A stretch of 64,000 bases of DNA. It comes from Pocillopora verrucosa (Eukaryota > Cnidaria > Anthozoa > Scleractinia > Pocilloporidae). The translations under genes and the position numbers were made by a program. The notes under the pieces were generated by a model. The model saw only the letters and a list, made by a program, of their open reading frames with translations, searched no databases and had not been told where the DNA came from. The stretch is taken from the NCBI RefSeq assembly GCF_036669915.1, contig NC_089315.1, positions 25,125,436 to 25,189,435 of the forward strand. The letters run 5' to 3'. Shown piece after piece: positions 1-12,201 of the stretch. Position 1 is the first letter of the stretch; each line of letters starts with the position of its first letter.

Positions 1-2426
1 AGGATGTTTTTGCACAGTAAACACAAATAGCGTGAATCAACGGCGCTGTTCATAGAAAACGTATACCCTGGCATTCAGGAGATATCAGTGGTGTATCCTT
101 CCAGGTTGGTGTTGATGACTCCCTTAAAAGAAATGGATAAGAGAATTTGAAATCAGCTAATAAGTGACATGTATTTATAGTAATTGTATTCAGCGTATTC
201 ATAGTAGTTGTTTGTAAATTAGCTCCTAAAAATACTGATAATAACTGAAATTTAGAGTGGGCCCAACTCGGAACTTAGTGCCCCGGGATCGAGCAAGTGC
301 GTGAGTTGTGTGGTCCCAAGAAAACCAAAGATGCGCAGATACGCAGATGAGTGTGAACAGAGGCCTATTAAAATAAACAAAGAAGTTTTACTTTACAGTT
401 CAAAATGTCAACCTGCCAATGCAAATTTAAAACTCAGTGGTGTAAGGTTGAAATTAGGGGATTGAAAATATGCTACGGAGTAACATGACCAGCCTTTGCT
501 AGTTATGAATGCGACTCAAGCTTCAGTTAATCGACAGAAGAGTCAGAAAACTGGGGCGATTATCTTTACCACATACTTAGTGTGTATGACAGCGTAGCAG
601 TGCTTTAAATTGGTCAATCATCATTTCGCCAGAGTTCATTCTGTCTGAAATTTGGAGGTTTTTTTGAAACTCGATTTGTAAGCAAGCGGATAGCAACGTT
701 TGCAAAAAAATCTTTTGTGGTTCCTAGGGTCTTTAGTATTATGGGTTCCTAGGGTCACTCTCAATGCGTGTTCATTCGTCGATGTTGTTCTTTCCCCCTG
801 CTTAGTAACTGAAGCAAGTTTGTCAAAACAAGACAAGCCTTGCTTACTTCTGCATCAATATCTCGCTTCAGAGCTGTAGATATCGAGGAAACAATCCTAG
901 TTTAAGGCGCATAGAAAACATTGATCATCACTTAAGCCCCAGTCGGTTAGAGCAGTGTTATGTGTAAATAAGAGGGAGATGACTAAAAGAAAGAACTAAA
1001 GTAATAAAACAAATGTAAATTGCGACGAGTCGAGGCACGACTCGAATTCTGAGAAATCAAGCGGCACTGATACCAACGATCAATGGTTTAAAACCTTTTT
1101 TCGTTATTTCTCCGATCGTATTTTAGTTTCAAGAGGTCCTAGGCACAGCAGCACACGATATGCAACCGAACGAAGCGATTTAAGGTCGGAGAAACTTTAC
1201 TGTAAAGTATATTATGATCTTAGAAAGAAATTCATGTAATTCTAGGAATAATTCAAATGTGCGATTAGCATTAGTATTTTGTCGATATCGGGCCATATTC
1301 GTTCAAATGCAAGTTGTACCTACACCCACTCTTCTTTTTACAACATATAAATATTCTTCACTTACATGTGTAAGATTGATTATCGGAGAATTTCATCTCT
1401 GCAAAACAAGGTGGGCGTCAAGGCACAGTATTTTGTAAATAAATATTCCAGACGTTTTGAGACTTTAAACTGTATTGTTCAACTTTTATAAGGGGAATCC
1501 CCGAATTATCTTCGGAGGTCACACAATAAGACAAAAAACAAAGCGCTGCAACTGCTACTGATGGGTTTGTCTCGTACGGTTATTTTCCGTTATACTCTGT
1601 AGTTTGCCTAAGTGAATTTAGGGCTAAAATTTGATTTGATTTAAACAGTTTACACATGGAAAGACCACCGTCACCTGTTAAATGTGCGATGACGGAAACG
1701 CGCCGATGGACTGTGTCGCAAACTCAGTGTGGAAATATTCTTGGTTTTGCTTCGTTGGTATAAACTGATCAAGCCAAAAATACTTCGAAAGTTCTGGCCT
1801 GAATAATGTACATCCACTTCTTAAGACTGTGACTGTTATTTAGAAGCTTTCGCGTTAACTACTAATAACACATATTCCACTTATTGCACATATTGTTGTA
1901 ATAATAAACTGACCGAGAGTTATCAACGGTTTTGCTATTTATGACAAAAATGGACTTCATTACACTATAATGTGCCAGTATAGTAGAAGTGTATTTGATC
2001 AAATGTATGATTGTAAATTTGTAAAGATATAATCGTGTTTATAGTCAATTTCCTAAAAAGGAAATTTACAAAGTAGACTTTCATTTCATCTAGCAAAGTT
2101 GTGACAGCGACTCTTTGGCTTCCCTAAAGTTACGATGATGTCATTGTTTAAACCAAGTACCTGTATGCTATGGCTAACTGATTGGCTTATGAACAGAAAT
2201 TATTTACATATGGACTAATCTTCACGCGCCAACTGTTTAGTGGTAGAAAGTTCGAAACGGACATAACAATTGAAGAGGAACCAGGGACAGACGCTCTTTA
2301 GACCTAATATGATTAAATTTTCGATTAACGATTACAAGTGAGTTTTTATGGGTTTGATTTGAAATCAGCGAGATATTTTATAAAACGTTCCACAATTAAG
2401 TTCTTCACAATTTACGAAACCAAATA
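1..2426. other. Intergenic sequence, no gene recognised
   Basis: No open frame here has splice context, family motifs or useful length. The only small structure I noted is a doublet of the 13-mer ggttcctagggtc at 719-731 and 744-756. Nothing resembling the transporter exons or the small-protein exons found further right was seen. Confidence 0.5.
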
Positions 2427-2912
2427 TTATTGTTTGTTTCTGGTCAACGTTCCCATCTTGATCTTTCTCAAGCCTAGAACGTCATCTACGACATCCTCTG
2501 TGCACTGAACTGGGTTTGTGCCTACCAAAACAAAAAAAGCAAATATATGAAGTGCATTCAACTTTATTTGTAACTTCGTTTTTCAACGAATTTGTCCAAT
2601 GGCTTGTTGAGAATTAAAAATTACTGTAAGTAGAGGAGGAAAGCGAACAAACGAGAGATTTATGGTTGGCTACTCCAAACCAATAACTTGAAAAATGATC
2701 TAAAATTGTCCCTCAGATCAAAACGATTCGTCACTTAACCAAAGTGATTGACTCTTACCTGCAAACCAATGATTTTCAGTGGGATCTGGTTTATTCTGAT
2801 CATTCGGCCCGCAGATAAACTGGTATAACCAAAAAAATAACGCGAAGCACAACTGCATGATTGCCAAGGAGCATCGAGAGATCTTTCTGCAAAGGTGACG
2901 ATTCATGACCAT
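2427..2912 (-). CDS. Small hydrophobic-segment protein, family copy 1 (82 aa, two exons)
   Basis: Coding exons are 2,759-2,912 and 2,427-2,521, joined in phase 1 by a GT-AG intron (donor g|gtaagag, acceptor ggtag|gc). The start is the first Met of MVMNRH; a second Met lies two residues later. Residues 1-11 are basic, followed by a hydrophobic stretch (about residues 14-35, CSLAIMQLCFALFFWLYQFI) that could be a signal anchor or signal peptide. A polar linker with KP..TENHW ends exon 1. Exon 2 opens with NPVQCTEDVVDD and ends in a basic tail. Copies 2 and 3 (7.7 and 10.7 kb, same strand) share the intron position and phase and both motifs, which is the main reason to call it a gene. A TTTCGTCAG acceptor-like site just 5' of the ATG suggests an upstream untranslated exon. 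I do not recognise the family; function unknown. Confidence 0.6.
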
Positions 2913-3615
2913 TATTCTCTTCTGACGAAAGTGCCAAGGAAAGTTTCTGTCGTTCTTCTCTTGCAGTTCAGCTAATTCTTTCTAGTGTGAGGACCACGCT
3001 GTCACACACACTGTGGTCAGTCACAAATAAACACGCCGTTTGTTTTATGATTGGTCGTTCATAATTTCGATACGCTTAGGGGTTCATCAAAAATCGGTCA
3101 GCTAGAAAGGAAAGGTCCGGTCCAATGGTCATTCTGTATACTATTTAATATATGCGTATCATTATCCTTCTTTGAGATATAATCAATAACATAAAAAAGC
3201 CGAGGTCAATAGGGTTAACCACAGAATTCGTTTATGTCACAATGGTTTGGGATTACAGATGACAGTGTGCAATACATAACACGCATATGGCGCATTAATT
3301 TAAATTATAAAACTGCTTACCGAGCCCGACATGCGCCCTAATCGTGTAACAGGTGATAAGCAGTTCAATCTCCGTATTTATTTTGTGTTACAACAAATAA
3401 AAACATGAATTATTGACTTGTGTATTTGCTTCTTCGATTGGCGATCTTTCGTGTTGTTGTTATAACAACAAAATTTTGTCGCATGCAGGTGGGTAAGGGA
3501 ACGGTAAATTCAGACAGATAATCATGACTTCAAATCCCTGAAAACATCCAGTGTAGTACACTTTTCAGAAAACCAAAACCTAATGTTTTCCCAAATCATA
3601 GACTTGGTACACCAA

Positions 3616-3735
3616 AAAAGGGTAACGCTTAATAGAGGTGACCGCTTAAGAAAAGTGACCAAGAGAAACAAATTTGGGACTTTGACCGTTTAATACAGGG
3701 TGACCGCGAAATACAGTACCGCTTAATACAGGTTT
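3616..3735. repeat. Degenerate minisatellite, gaccgcttaataca units
   Basis: An approximate unit of (g)tgaccgcttaatacagg recurs about four to five times with substitutions (gcttaatagaggtgaccgc, gaccgtttaatacaggg, gaccgcgaaatacag, ccgcttaatacagg). It lies in gene-free DNA, and its boundaries are approximate. Confidence 0.55.
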
Positions 3736-4068
3736 GGCTGTACTGTTTGTGTTAGGTGTTAGCATCTTTGTCGCTGGTTTGTTTGACTCAGTAAACTAGC
3801 CAAGCTCTTCCTATTTTACAATAAGTGAACGTATCAATGAAATGTCTTAATATAAAGCACCCATGATAAAAGTATAGCATCACTTACACTCCGAGAGTTC
3901 CTCTTCCGCAGCTAAGTCCTTTGACGATCTGTTCCTTCGGTTGGTATCGCTGATTTCAGTTTTGTGATGAAGCAACATTTACTGCAGCCGATACTAGTCA
4001 CGGTTTAACACGTAGGTTGTAATTACTGATAGAGAACGCAATTGAATAGTTTTGTCGGCGAATTGCAT

Positions 4069-5483
4069 CAGAACTTCTGTTTTGCACAGTCAGTGATTCT
4101 GTTGTCCATCAATAATTTGCAAGTATTACACAATCGATCGCAACTTCTCTCTTATTTAAGAGGGTCTCAATGGAGTGATGACTGTTACGGCCAACGGTTA
4201 AAATCTTTCTACTGCTGTAACCAGAAAATTTATTTACAGTTATTTTTGTCAACGACTAACGGTTACAATTTATCAGTTTTTACGCTTAACGACTAGATTT
4301 GTTGGTCGTTTTTTGGCTGACGGTTAACCCCATTGAGACCCTCAGATAACGCCAAATAAAGCGCAAGAGACTTGGAATTTGTTTCTGCAATAAACAATAT
4401 TCAAGATGACACCTATACAAACTATGAAAACATACTTCAGTTGCTCTGGCACATTTCATGATCAATTCAAAACCAGTAGGAAGAAGTATTTTCAGTTATA
4501 GAAGATTCTGGTGGAAACCCCTTCGCCGGAAAACCTTTGCGGTATATTGAATTAATAAGAAAACGTGCATATTTTTAAAATTTTCCCCTAAAATTCCTTT
4601 CTAAGCTCGATAACGTTTTTTCCTTCCGGATTTTCGGAGTCTGTCTCAAAGTCTGCTGTTATAAATGCCCCCTCCCCTCCGCCGGGTCTCTCGGACAATG
4701 TTTTTTTGAAGAAATAGTCGGTGAAGAGAAATTTAAATTTATTTGACTCGATGTTCGTGATATTAAATTCGAATATAATTTACTTTTTTCTGAATGGACC
4801 ATGATTATCGTGTTGCTCTGAGACATTTTGTTTGGGGAACTTAGATTTTGTTTCGAAGGGTAACTACTTATATCCGTCTGTTCGTAAAAACTTTTTTTGT
4901 TGATGACCCAGACTCAGCAAAGTATCCTACTATTATGGTCACCGTGAGAGTTGCAGCTCCGCTTTAAGGCTCGGCTAAATCAATATGAGAGGCAGATAAC
5001 CGAACTCGTAAAGAAAGGGACAAATATTGAATTAAACACAGAAAAAAATACAACAACAACAACAAAAACAAAAACAGATAAAGGACCGCAAGAGCCCAAT
5101 AACTGATCGAAAAGTTCTCAGCCTATGCATATTTCCCTCCAAAGCCATGAACATATTTTATATCAGTTTAGCGATTTACACTCGCAATTCTTTCTCTGTA
5201 GTTCAGTTACCGAGCTTTTTGTAAATAAAAGTTTTTTTTTACCTTAAAAGCCACTCTTTGAGGAGAAATGCAGCTCAGAATATTCCTTCTGGAATTGAGA
5301 CCAAACGCAAACTTGTACTTGTAACGGACAAACTGATGCCTCAGTGACTGTTCACGAGAAAATTGAAAAACATTTGTTGTGGAAGTTCGTTTATAGGATC
5401 GACTATGGTGCAATTACCGGAGGAGGGGAAAATTACCATCTTTAGGTTGCATCAGGATGGAACGCTTGGTTGAAGAAGGTATA
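4069..5483. repeat. 1.4 kb dispersed repeat, copy 1
   Basis: This stretch is closely similar to 12,202-13,638 in the same orientation. Shared landmarks are cagaacttctgttttgcaca at the left end, a 184 bp foldback, a run ending in gatgacccagactcagcaaagtatcc, and the right end at ttgcatc.ggatggaacgc. Small frames inside it, such as 4,042-4,296 and 5,207-5,413, are not kept in both copies, so I do not annotate them as genes. No transposase-like frame is visible, so it is probably a non-autonomous element or a segmental duplicate. Confidence 0.7.
4160..4343. mobile_element. MITE-like foldback element, copy 1
   Basis: A 184 bp element bounded by a perfect 14 bp inverted repeat: gagggtctcaatgg at 4,160-4,173 and ccattgagaccctc at 4,330-4,343. 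The interior is rich in gttaa/ttaac words that give further partial pairing. There is no coding capacity. It resembles a miniature inverted-repeat transposable element, but no target-site duplication is certain because it sits inside a larger repeat. Confidence 0.6.
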
Positions 5484-6059
5484 ATCCCTGCGCTGAGACA
5501 TCCATGAGACGAAAGTACGAAACGGCCCGTAACAAATAACGCAACAAGTCATAATGACTAAGCGGTGTGAAGGAAACAGGGATTTATCTTTCGACCCTCC
5601 GTTACTCATTTTTAGATAGATCTGTTCATTCAATAAGCTTTGGTACATATAAGTCTCTCTTATTCGGGAACATCTTCCTAGAGTAAAATATTTCCCTTTG
5701 CCGGTCCTGGATGTTTCATTGTTTTCTTTAAGAGTCAGGGTCACGGTATTTTCACTCATATGCAAATTTTCGTAACTAATCAACTGCGAAAGTAGAGGTC
5801 GACTTTCAGTTTCAATACTCACTTTAGCCCGATCGTACTTTGATGTCGACTGTGAACGGTAAATTTTTTGAATAGAAATTTTCCACCATAGAGTGAAAGG
5901 CAGGAGCCATTTCCAATATATTTTGCATGTTTGACATTTATAGCGATGACATAATGAACGTAGGAGGGGAATTAACCTTGATATCTCATTTACGCTAGTT
6001 GACAAGAGATCGACCGCCAAATCTTGATTAGCTGAGAGAGCATTTGAAGGTAGATCCAC
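5442..6059 (-). other. Unassigned open frame of about 205 codons
   Basis: This is the longest open frame in the left third of the window. The called start is a GTG, and a stop lies about a dozen codons upstream. Two short hydrophobic patches are visible: WLLPFTLWW near residue 51, and VIMTCCVICYGPF near residue 168. The second loosely recalls transmembrane helix 6 of a rhodopsin-type receptor. There are no matching TM1-4 or TM7 segments, and no convincing splice sites. Its 3' end overlaps the 1.4 kb repeat. It may be a decayed receptor fragment or a chance frame; I do not assign a function. Confidence 0.2.
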
Positions 6060-7662
6060 AAGAACAGTTGTAGAATTGAGACCAGAGGATTAAAGAAACC
6101 CTTGCCTTTGAGTCATTTGCGCGGAGTTTGTTTCTAGAAAGGTTCATATCTCTGAAGCAAGTAGCGATGAATTGGCGAAATTAATTTTAGAGTTTCACGT
6201 TACTGATTCCTGATGTCGTCGAATGCTGCATCTGACGTATTTATCGTATATAGAAGCACACATACACGGCTGAAGCTTACTTGTTAATCAATTTTAAATC
6301 CTCAGAAAGTAAGGCTGTGGTAAATTATCTCCAAGGGTACAGAGGATTTGATAGCAATTCGATCTAAATGGACATTCTTCTGCCCACTGGCTTACGTTTT
6401 GACGGTACGTATCGCTTGCACTCTTCCAGCGTTACTGTGCAGTCTACGTTTTCTTTTAGTTTATCCATCGCGATAATCCTTTTCTTTTATGTTGAAATGT
6501 TCAGAGTTACGAGACTAAAGAGGCCTTACCTTCGTGATCTTTCTCTCTTCATAAGTTTAGCCTGCACACAACAGCAAGTCACAGCAAAATTGCTTCCGTA
6601 AGTGTATTTGATAGTTTGAATTCGACGCTCATTTGGATACATCCAATCACCATAAAGCAATTGAGCCGTTAGGGAACTAATCGCGCCAGTTCATAACCCT
6701 TGGGTGGTCGAACTTCAGTCGTTCTAGCCATTATAACGACAGTATTTTTACTGATAGGTCTTCCGTTGATATTCATTAAGCGATTCGGAAATTGATCTCT
6801 GCCGTCAAAAATTGTGCACTTCGAAATACAGTTATTTTCTATGCGTTAAGTTACACTTATTAAGCAAACATTTGGTTGGGAAAGTGACAAAGTCGAGTTT
6901 CGCGCTTTTAATATAACGGAAATAGATTATCCTAGTGTAAAATAAAGCTTGACGAGGAAGATGAAATGGAATTTTTACAAGCGATCTCTATCACTGGTTG
7001 GGGACGCGAATCTTGCGCGGCTTTCTCCACTTTTTTTAAAGCATATGTATTCCTCTTATTGTGTTTTGGATTACTTGAAATGCTCTCCGCCATGGAGCGT
7101 GCTGAAATTTTTGTCAGTATATTATCTCAGTTTCAGATTTAAAAGGAATGTTTATACGTGTTAACGTGAATAATGAAACGAGAATAAACGGAAATCCAAC
7201 AGAGGAACTTTTTATCATGCTGATGTTACATTCTCTAATCACAATGACATTTTCAGCGATGTTTTACCGGGAGGAAAATGCCTACCATCAATAATACGAA
7301 CTTTATATTGGCATCCTGTAATAGTTTAATAGTAGAGACTAATCTTTCTCCTTTTATCTCATATGCACAGCCAGTCGTTATCCAGTTCTTCGCAATCAAC
7401 CTTAGCACCTAGCTTACGAAATAACACTATGATATGAACGAGATCCCAACAGTGAACAATCTAATTAGCAACTCGACGGAGAACATTTTACTAAGTTATT
7501 GCAAACATCAATAGCGCCTCTTCAATCAATCAGTCTTGCATTTGGATACAGAAGTGACTTTATTTGCCCCGTAGTTACAACAAGTTCATTTTTCTATTCT
7601 TGTTTACTCCTCGAAGACATTGTTCTGCAATTATCCTACGGAAGAAGGAAGCTTGCGTTTTC
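6060..7662. other. Intergenic sequence, no gene recognised
   Basis: Short frames at 6,368-6,601, 6,949-7,164 and 7,499-7,874 are isolated. They have no recognisable motifs or paired splice sites. The last overlaps the antisense of the second exon of the small-protein gene that begins at 7,663. Confidence 0.4.
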
Positions 7663-8108
7663 TCAAACTGGCAGCAGGTCATATACACCATCCTCCGTAC
7701 ACTGAACAGGGATTTTCTCTGATCAAGAAAGAAAAACTTGTATCAATCCCTCAATTTCAGCAAGGCTTTTCAAAACGAAAAAATCCCGATAAAAATGTTT
7801 CCTTTATTATTGTCACTGACAGTGCATACTTGGCACTCCTTACTTGTAAAAGCCTATTGATACTTGTTTTATGATACAAACCGTTAACCGCACATACACA
7901 ATCAATTTTCCTACTGCTTAAATATTTTCCAAAATATCTAAATTCAGTTTCTCTTACCTTTGCGCCAGAAATGTTCAGTAGGCTTTGTCCTTTGACGACC
8001 TTCCATGATGATGCATTTCGTCAGACGCCAAACGATCGTGATGCACCACTTTATTATTCCCAAACAGCATCGAAAGAATTTTATTTGTCCTCGGCGAAGA
8101 AACGGCAT
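7663..8108 (-). CDS. Small hydrophobic-segment protein, family copy 2 (68 aa, two exons)
   Basis: Exons 7,958-8,108 and 7,663-7,718 join in phase 1 (donor g|gtaagag, acceptor gatcag|ag). The start is the ATG of MPFLRRG; an upstream in-frame extension has no ATG. The first 13 residues are strongly basic. A cysteine-rich hydrophobic segment follows (FRCCLGIIKWCITIVWRLTK), then TKPTEHFW before the intron. Exon 2 reads EKIPVQCTEDG and stops after 18 codons, earlier than in copies 1 and 3, so this copy may be truncated. The hydrophobic segment is interrupted by lysine and arginine, so it could be an amphipathic helix rather than a true membrane span. Function unknown. Confidence 0.5.
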
Positions 8109-8698
8109 GCTTTCCCTCAAACTTTCTGAATCAAAGTTCTGCTTAAGTGGTGTTAATTTGTATTTCCAGAGAAAACTTGTTCTTATCAATGTTTAACTGA
8201 GGTTACTTGAGAATCCACTAAGCCCCCTGCGTGTGACGTAGGACAGACGATAAGTATAATCGACCGAGAACTTTCTTTAAAAAAAACCGGCGGGCGTTGT
8301 GTGACTTCATCCTTTTAATTAGTATCTCTTCATATCAGTACATCATTCCCAGACAGCGCTGAAATAATCGTCTGTGCTTTCCGGCTAGCCTTTTTATATC
8401 CAGAGAAACTCCATTTTCACTTGATTGAAATTGTAAAATCTGTCAAGGTCTTCACAGAATTGCAAACACCTTTGCAAAATGCATTTAAATTTATGGTTTC
8501 GAGGTGGGCAGTAATAATGCCAACAAAAGTTTTTCTCGGACGAAACCGAAGTTTAACGCAAATCAACTGCGCATCCAAAGGGTAGTAGTTGATTTTCAGT
8601 TTCACATTGATCAGGCAGTGATACAAAAAAGTCATTTAAACAAAATCAGCGGAAACTAGTATTTCGTTTCAACACTAATGCTTCAAGCGAACAGCACT

Positions 8699-8741
<43 letters not shown>

Positions 8742-10745
8742 TATAGATAACGATACATGCGCCTCTTATTGGAGAGGTATTCAAATGGAAAATGAAACGG
8801 CTTATGATTCAAGCTAAAACCTCCTGTTTGCAATAATTACAATATAGAAACCTCTTACTGCTTTTGTGGGTCCTAAAGACTACTCTTGATGATAAACCAA
8901 GAGTAACATCGCCAAAGATTTTGTTCAGTATCGAACAGAGTACTTGAGTAAATAAACAGAATGAAATTTGTCGAAGACGTTTGGCGAAAACAGGAAATGA
9001 GAAAAAAATTACTTCAGCGACGAAACGCAGTAGAAGAAGACATTTATTTGGTCTAAAGCTCGGAGCAATGAAACTACTTTGTTTCACTGCGCAAACCCAA
9101 TCAGTTTCCACAGTGTTATATTTTGCTACGGGTGGGAAAATCTGAAGACATTTTTGGGGTAACAAAACATTATTGATATTTCAACGAGCCAGGGCGCGAC
9201 ATTCAGTTATTTCGGAGAATCCGGGTTTCACTTGGACAGCAATGGTTAACAATTCAAGACTTGCAGTTTTTGCTTGTTCGGTCACCATTAAATTTAAATA
9301 TATTTCTGAAGTATCATTTTACGATGCACAAAAAGCAGTAGTATAAGATTTGAGAGTCTAAGCCACATTCAATCGGTAATTGGACTCCACCAAATAATAA
9401 AGTGATCACGATTTACGAACCGTATTTAAACGCAGTTTAGTGCTATCCTTGTTTAAAAACTTAAAAATAAAATTTAAAGATATATATTTTACCTTCAGAT
9501 GTCTTGATTTTACGTACTTCTACGATTTGAGTGCAGCATTCTGTGCCGATCCTGGTTCTTTGAGAAGAAGCGGAACGCCAATATGAAAGAAAATATGTTT
9601 TTGTTTGTATTCTGTTCATTAGGGGAATCCCCGAGTAACGAAAGCCAATCGATGCATGATAAGACAGGGTGATTTGAATTTCTTTTTGTCCTACACTGTG
9701 TTTTAGAAACAAGTCGTTCGCAGCATGATTAAAAACCGTCGAAGAGTGAACAAAAATAACTGCCGAGCATTTGACAAACAGAAGCGCGGTGTGGATCAAA
9801 TGTGAAAACTAGGTAGGCGGTATTGACTGTAAATTAACCACAGTTGCAATATCATAAATTTCTCAGACGCCGACAAAGCCACTCGCAATAAGGCGACCAC
9901 AAGTTCACAGTGTACTAAAGATTCATGCAGTTCGGATAACTCCTAAGAAACAAATTTACAACAGAAAATTTGCATGATCTTATGGCACAGCGATCGCTTC
10001 AAACGATCGAGTCAATTATTTTGAAACCAGGGCACATGATTATCAATAAAGACCCGTTGGATTAGGACGACAACGATCCTCCAGATGTAAACGAGTCTTT
10101 CCTTGAGGGATCAACCGGGTGATCCATATCTTCTGAAACGTTAGGCGGTGCTGGCGATCATTTGGGGGACAGGCCGTTCTGTGCATTATTAGGGATGTAC
10201 AAGAAATCTAATCTGAAGGGCATTTCCAAAATTGCGGGAACATAACAATATAAAAGGACAAACTTTGATATGCGCGTCCAAGTGGTAACATCCTATAGAG
10301 CTTATTGCATTTTTAAAAATGAGCATACTAACAAGAAGATCCTCTGAAATCAGCGCAAAAAAGGTTTATCGATATTTCTATTTACTGCCTCAGTGTAGTT
10401 AAAGGATATGGGACAACCAACCGACTTTTATCATAATGCTACAATTAGTTTATCGCTGTTGTGTGACTTCTAGACACTATCATCACCTTAAATAAAACCT
10501 GTCCGACATATCAACCAGTCAACAGAAAGTATTTACATAATGAAGTGAGTGGTATTTCAATAAGCGCTTTATTCGTGATAAGCTTCTTAGACTATGGCGA
10601 ATGAAAAAATTATAGCATTTCTGTAGTGGAGAGATATTACAACTATTAAAATTAAATGAATAAAAATCACAGCCACTAAGTACTATGGTGTTTGTCAGAT
10701 GAGCTATTAAGAAAGTTCTTCCATTGTGTTGTTGATTTATCAGTG
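8109..10745. other. Intergenic sequence with simple repeat
   Basis: It holds an (AT)n tract at about 8,701-8,738. Minus-strand frames of 118 codons (8,809-9,165) and 112 codons (9,461-9,799) have no motifs, repeats or splice context I can support. A weak resemblance at about 8,342-8,412 to part of the first exon of the neighbouring small-protein gene may be a decayed fragment. Confidence 0.4.
8701..8738. repeat. (AT)n microsatellite
   Basis: An uninterrupted at-dinucleotide run of about 19 units, followed by agatatagata. Confidence 0.95.
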
Positions 10746-11737
10746 TTAGAGATTTATCACACGCTCTGCCTGGCTTGTTTGGCTTCTCTCGTTGATTACG
10801 CTACTCTGCTTGTGGATTAGTGGAAACGAGTCAGCAAGTAGTGGGTCGTCTAAAGCATCCTCTGAGCACTGAACGGGGACTCTCTCTGATAAAAGTAAAA
10901 TGATAAAATTTCGAAGAGGCATTAAAAAGAATATCAGTGATACTAATGACATCTTTAGCCCGGGTAAACCCGTCAGCAATTGCTGATATCAATGGGTGCC
11001 CTGGTAAATTATACAAAACAATCCTGAAGTGAATAAAAAAATAAATCTAAAATATCAATCGTAATCAAAGATAATTATTAAAAATCTAAATATGTATATA
11101 TGATGACTAAAAATCATTTACAAATTCTCCTATTTTTATTGAAATATTTAATAATGACTTAGTTTATTTCAATTCAGGCGACAAATCATTGAATGCTTCG
11201 GCCCCAGCATAAAAACAGCCCTTTTTTACCACTTCTGTTCTAACCTTGGGAGTTAAAATATCTATGCCATTGCTACTGGTAGCCTGAGAATGAATAGAGA
11301 TACTATAATAGTTCTTAAAAATTTCCCAAGACGCTTAAGACACTTGATCGTCCAAGTGCACTCCAAGATATTTGTACGAGGATTTCTACTCCAGCACTTC
11401 ATGACCAAGTAGAAAATCGTTGTGACTGATAGGATGCTTTTGTTATTTTGCATAGCACATATCTATTACCAATGACCATGAAATAAAAATACTTCGCTTC
11501 TCACTGGAAAGAGTTAAACTGACTTAGGAAAAATATGCTTACATGTGAAAATATCACCTATCATATCCAAGTTCACCTTCTCTTACCTTCACCCCAGTCA
11601 TGTTCGATGGCTCCTGTCTTTTGCTGATCGTCCTTCATAATGCATTTCATCAGACGACAAGCGGAGGACAAGCACAATTTCATTATAACTAAAAGCAATC
11701 GAAAAAATTTTCTAGTAACCTTGGAAACGATTTGCAT
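10746..11737 (-). CDS. Small hydrophobic-segment protein, family copy 3 (96 aa, two exons)
   Basis: Exons 11,587-11,737 and 10,746-10,885 join in phase 1 (donor g|gtaagag, acceptor tatcag|ag). The start is the ATG of MQIVSKV, six bases after a TTTCAG acceptor-like site. Exon 1 gives a basic start, a hydrophobic or amphipathic stretch (FFRLLLVIMKLCLSSACRLM) and a polar linker with IEHDW. Exon 2 opens with RVPVQCSEDALDDPLL and runs on to the longest C-terminal tail of the three copies, rich in Ser, Gln and Arg. Codon-by-codon alignment with copy 1 through exon 1 needs only about one gap, which indicates selection on protein sequence. The intron is about 700 bp. Product and location unknown; a small membrane-anchored or secreted protein is possible. 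Confidence 0.6.
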
Positions 11738-11899
11738 TTTCTTCTGAAATGGCTTCGTTTGATTATCTTTCGCTTGAAACGGTCTGGAGGTGTTTTACAC
11801 GTTCATCCTCGACGCATCTGCCTGACACATTGCACTTTCGTACACGTACGTACTATGTCAACAGGCAGATAAGAGGATTAGTGTGGGCGTAGAAGTAGG

Positions 11900-12120
11900 C
11901 CATGCGGAACGGTGGCGGAATAATTTAGTAGCATGGTGTTCATGAACTTACTCATTTCCTGATGGCCACGTGAAACGTAGTGGACAGTAATTTAGTAGCA
12001 TTGTTTTCCTGAATTTATGTATTGCCTACGAGCCATGTGAAACGATGTGGACAGTACGATCTCAGCGGCGGACCATTGTTTTCCTGGGTTTATGTATTTC
12101 CTGTTGGCGAACTGGGAAAT
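11900..12120. repeat. Minisatellite, about 67 bp unit
   Basis: Units at about 11,922-11,988 and 11,989-12,055 share the frame aatttagtagcatTG…TTCcTGAAcTTA…gccAcGTGAAACG.aGTGGACAGTa. A third, degenerate unit runs to about 12,120 (ccattgttttcctgggtttatg), and a partial unit end is visible before 11,922. The short frame at 12,045-12,251 lies mostly within it and is not treated as a gene. Confidence 0.6.
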
Positions 12121-12201
12121 ATATATGCAGTCGCGTTGATGAATTTCCAACCAGACCAAATATGGTAGCGTTAAGAAGTGTCATTTGGGTAAACTTACAA
12201 C

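Noticed and set aside
8809..9165. 118-codon minus-strand frame
   Set aside because: No motifs, no conserved relative within the window and no splice partners. The length is within what AT-rich DNA gives by chance.
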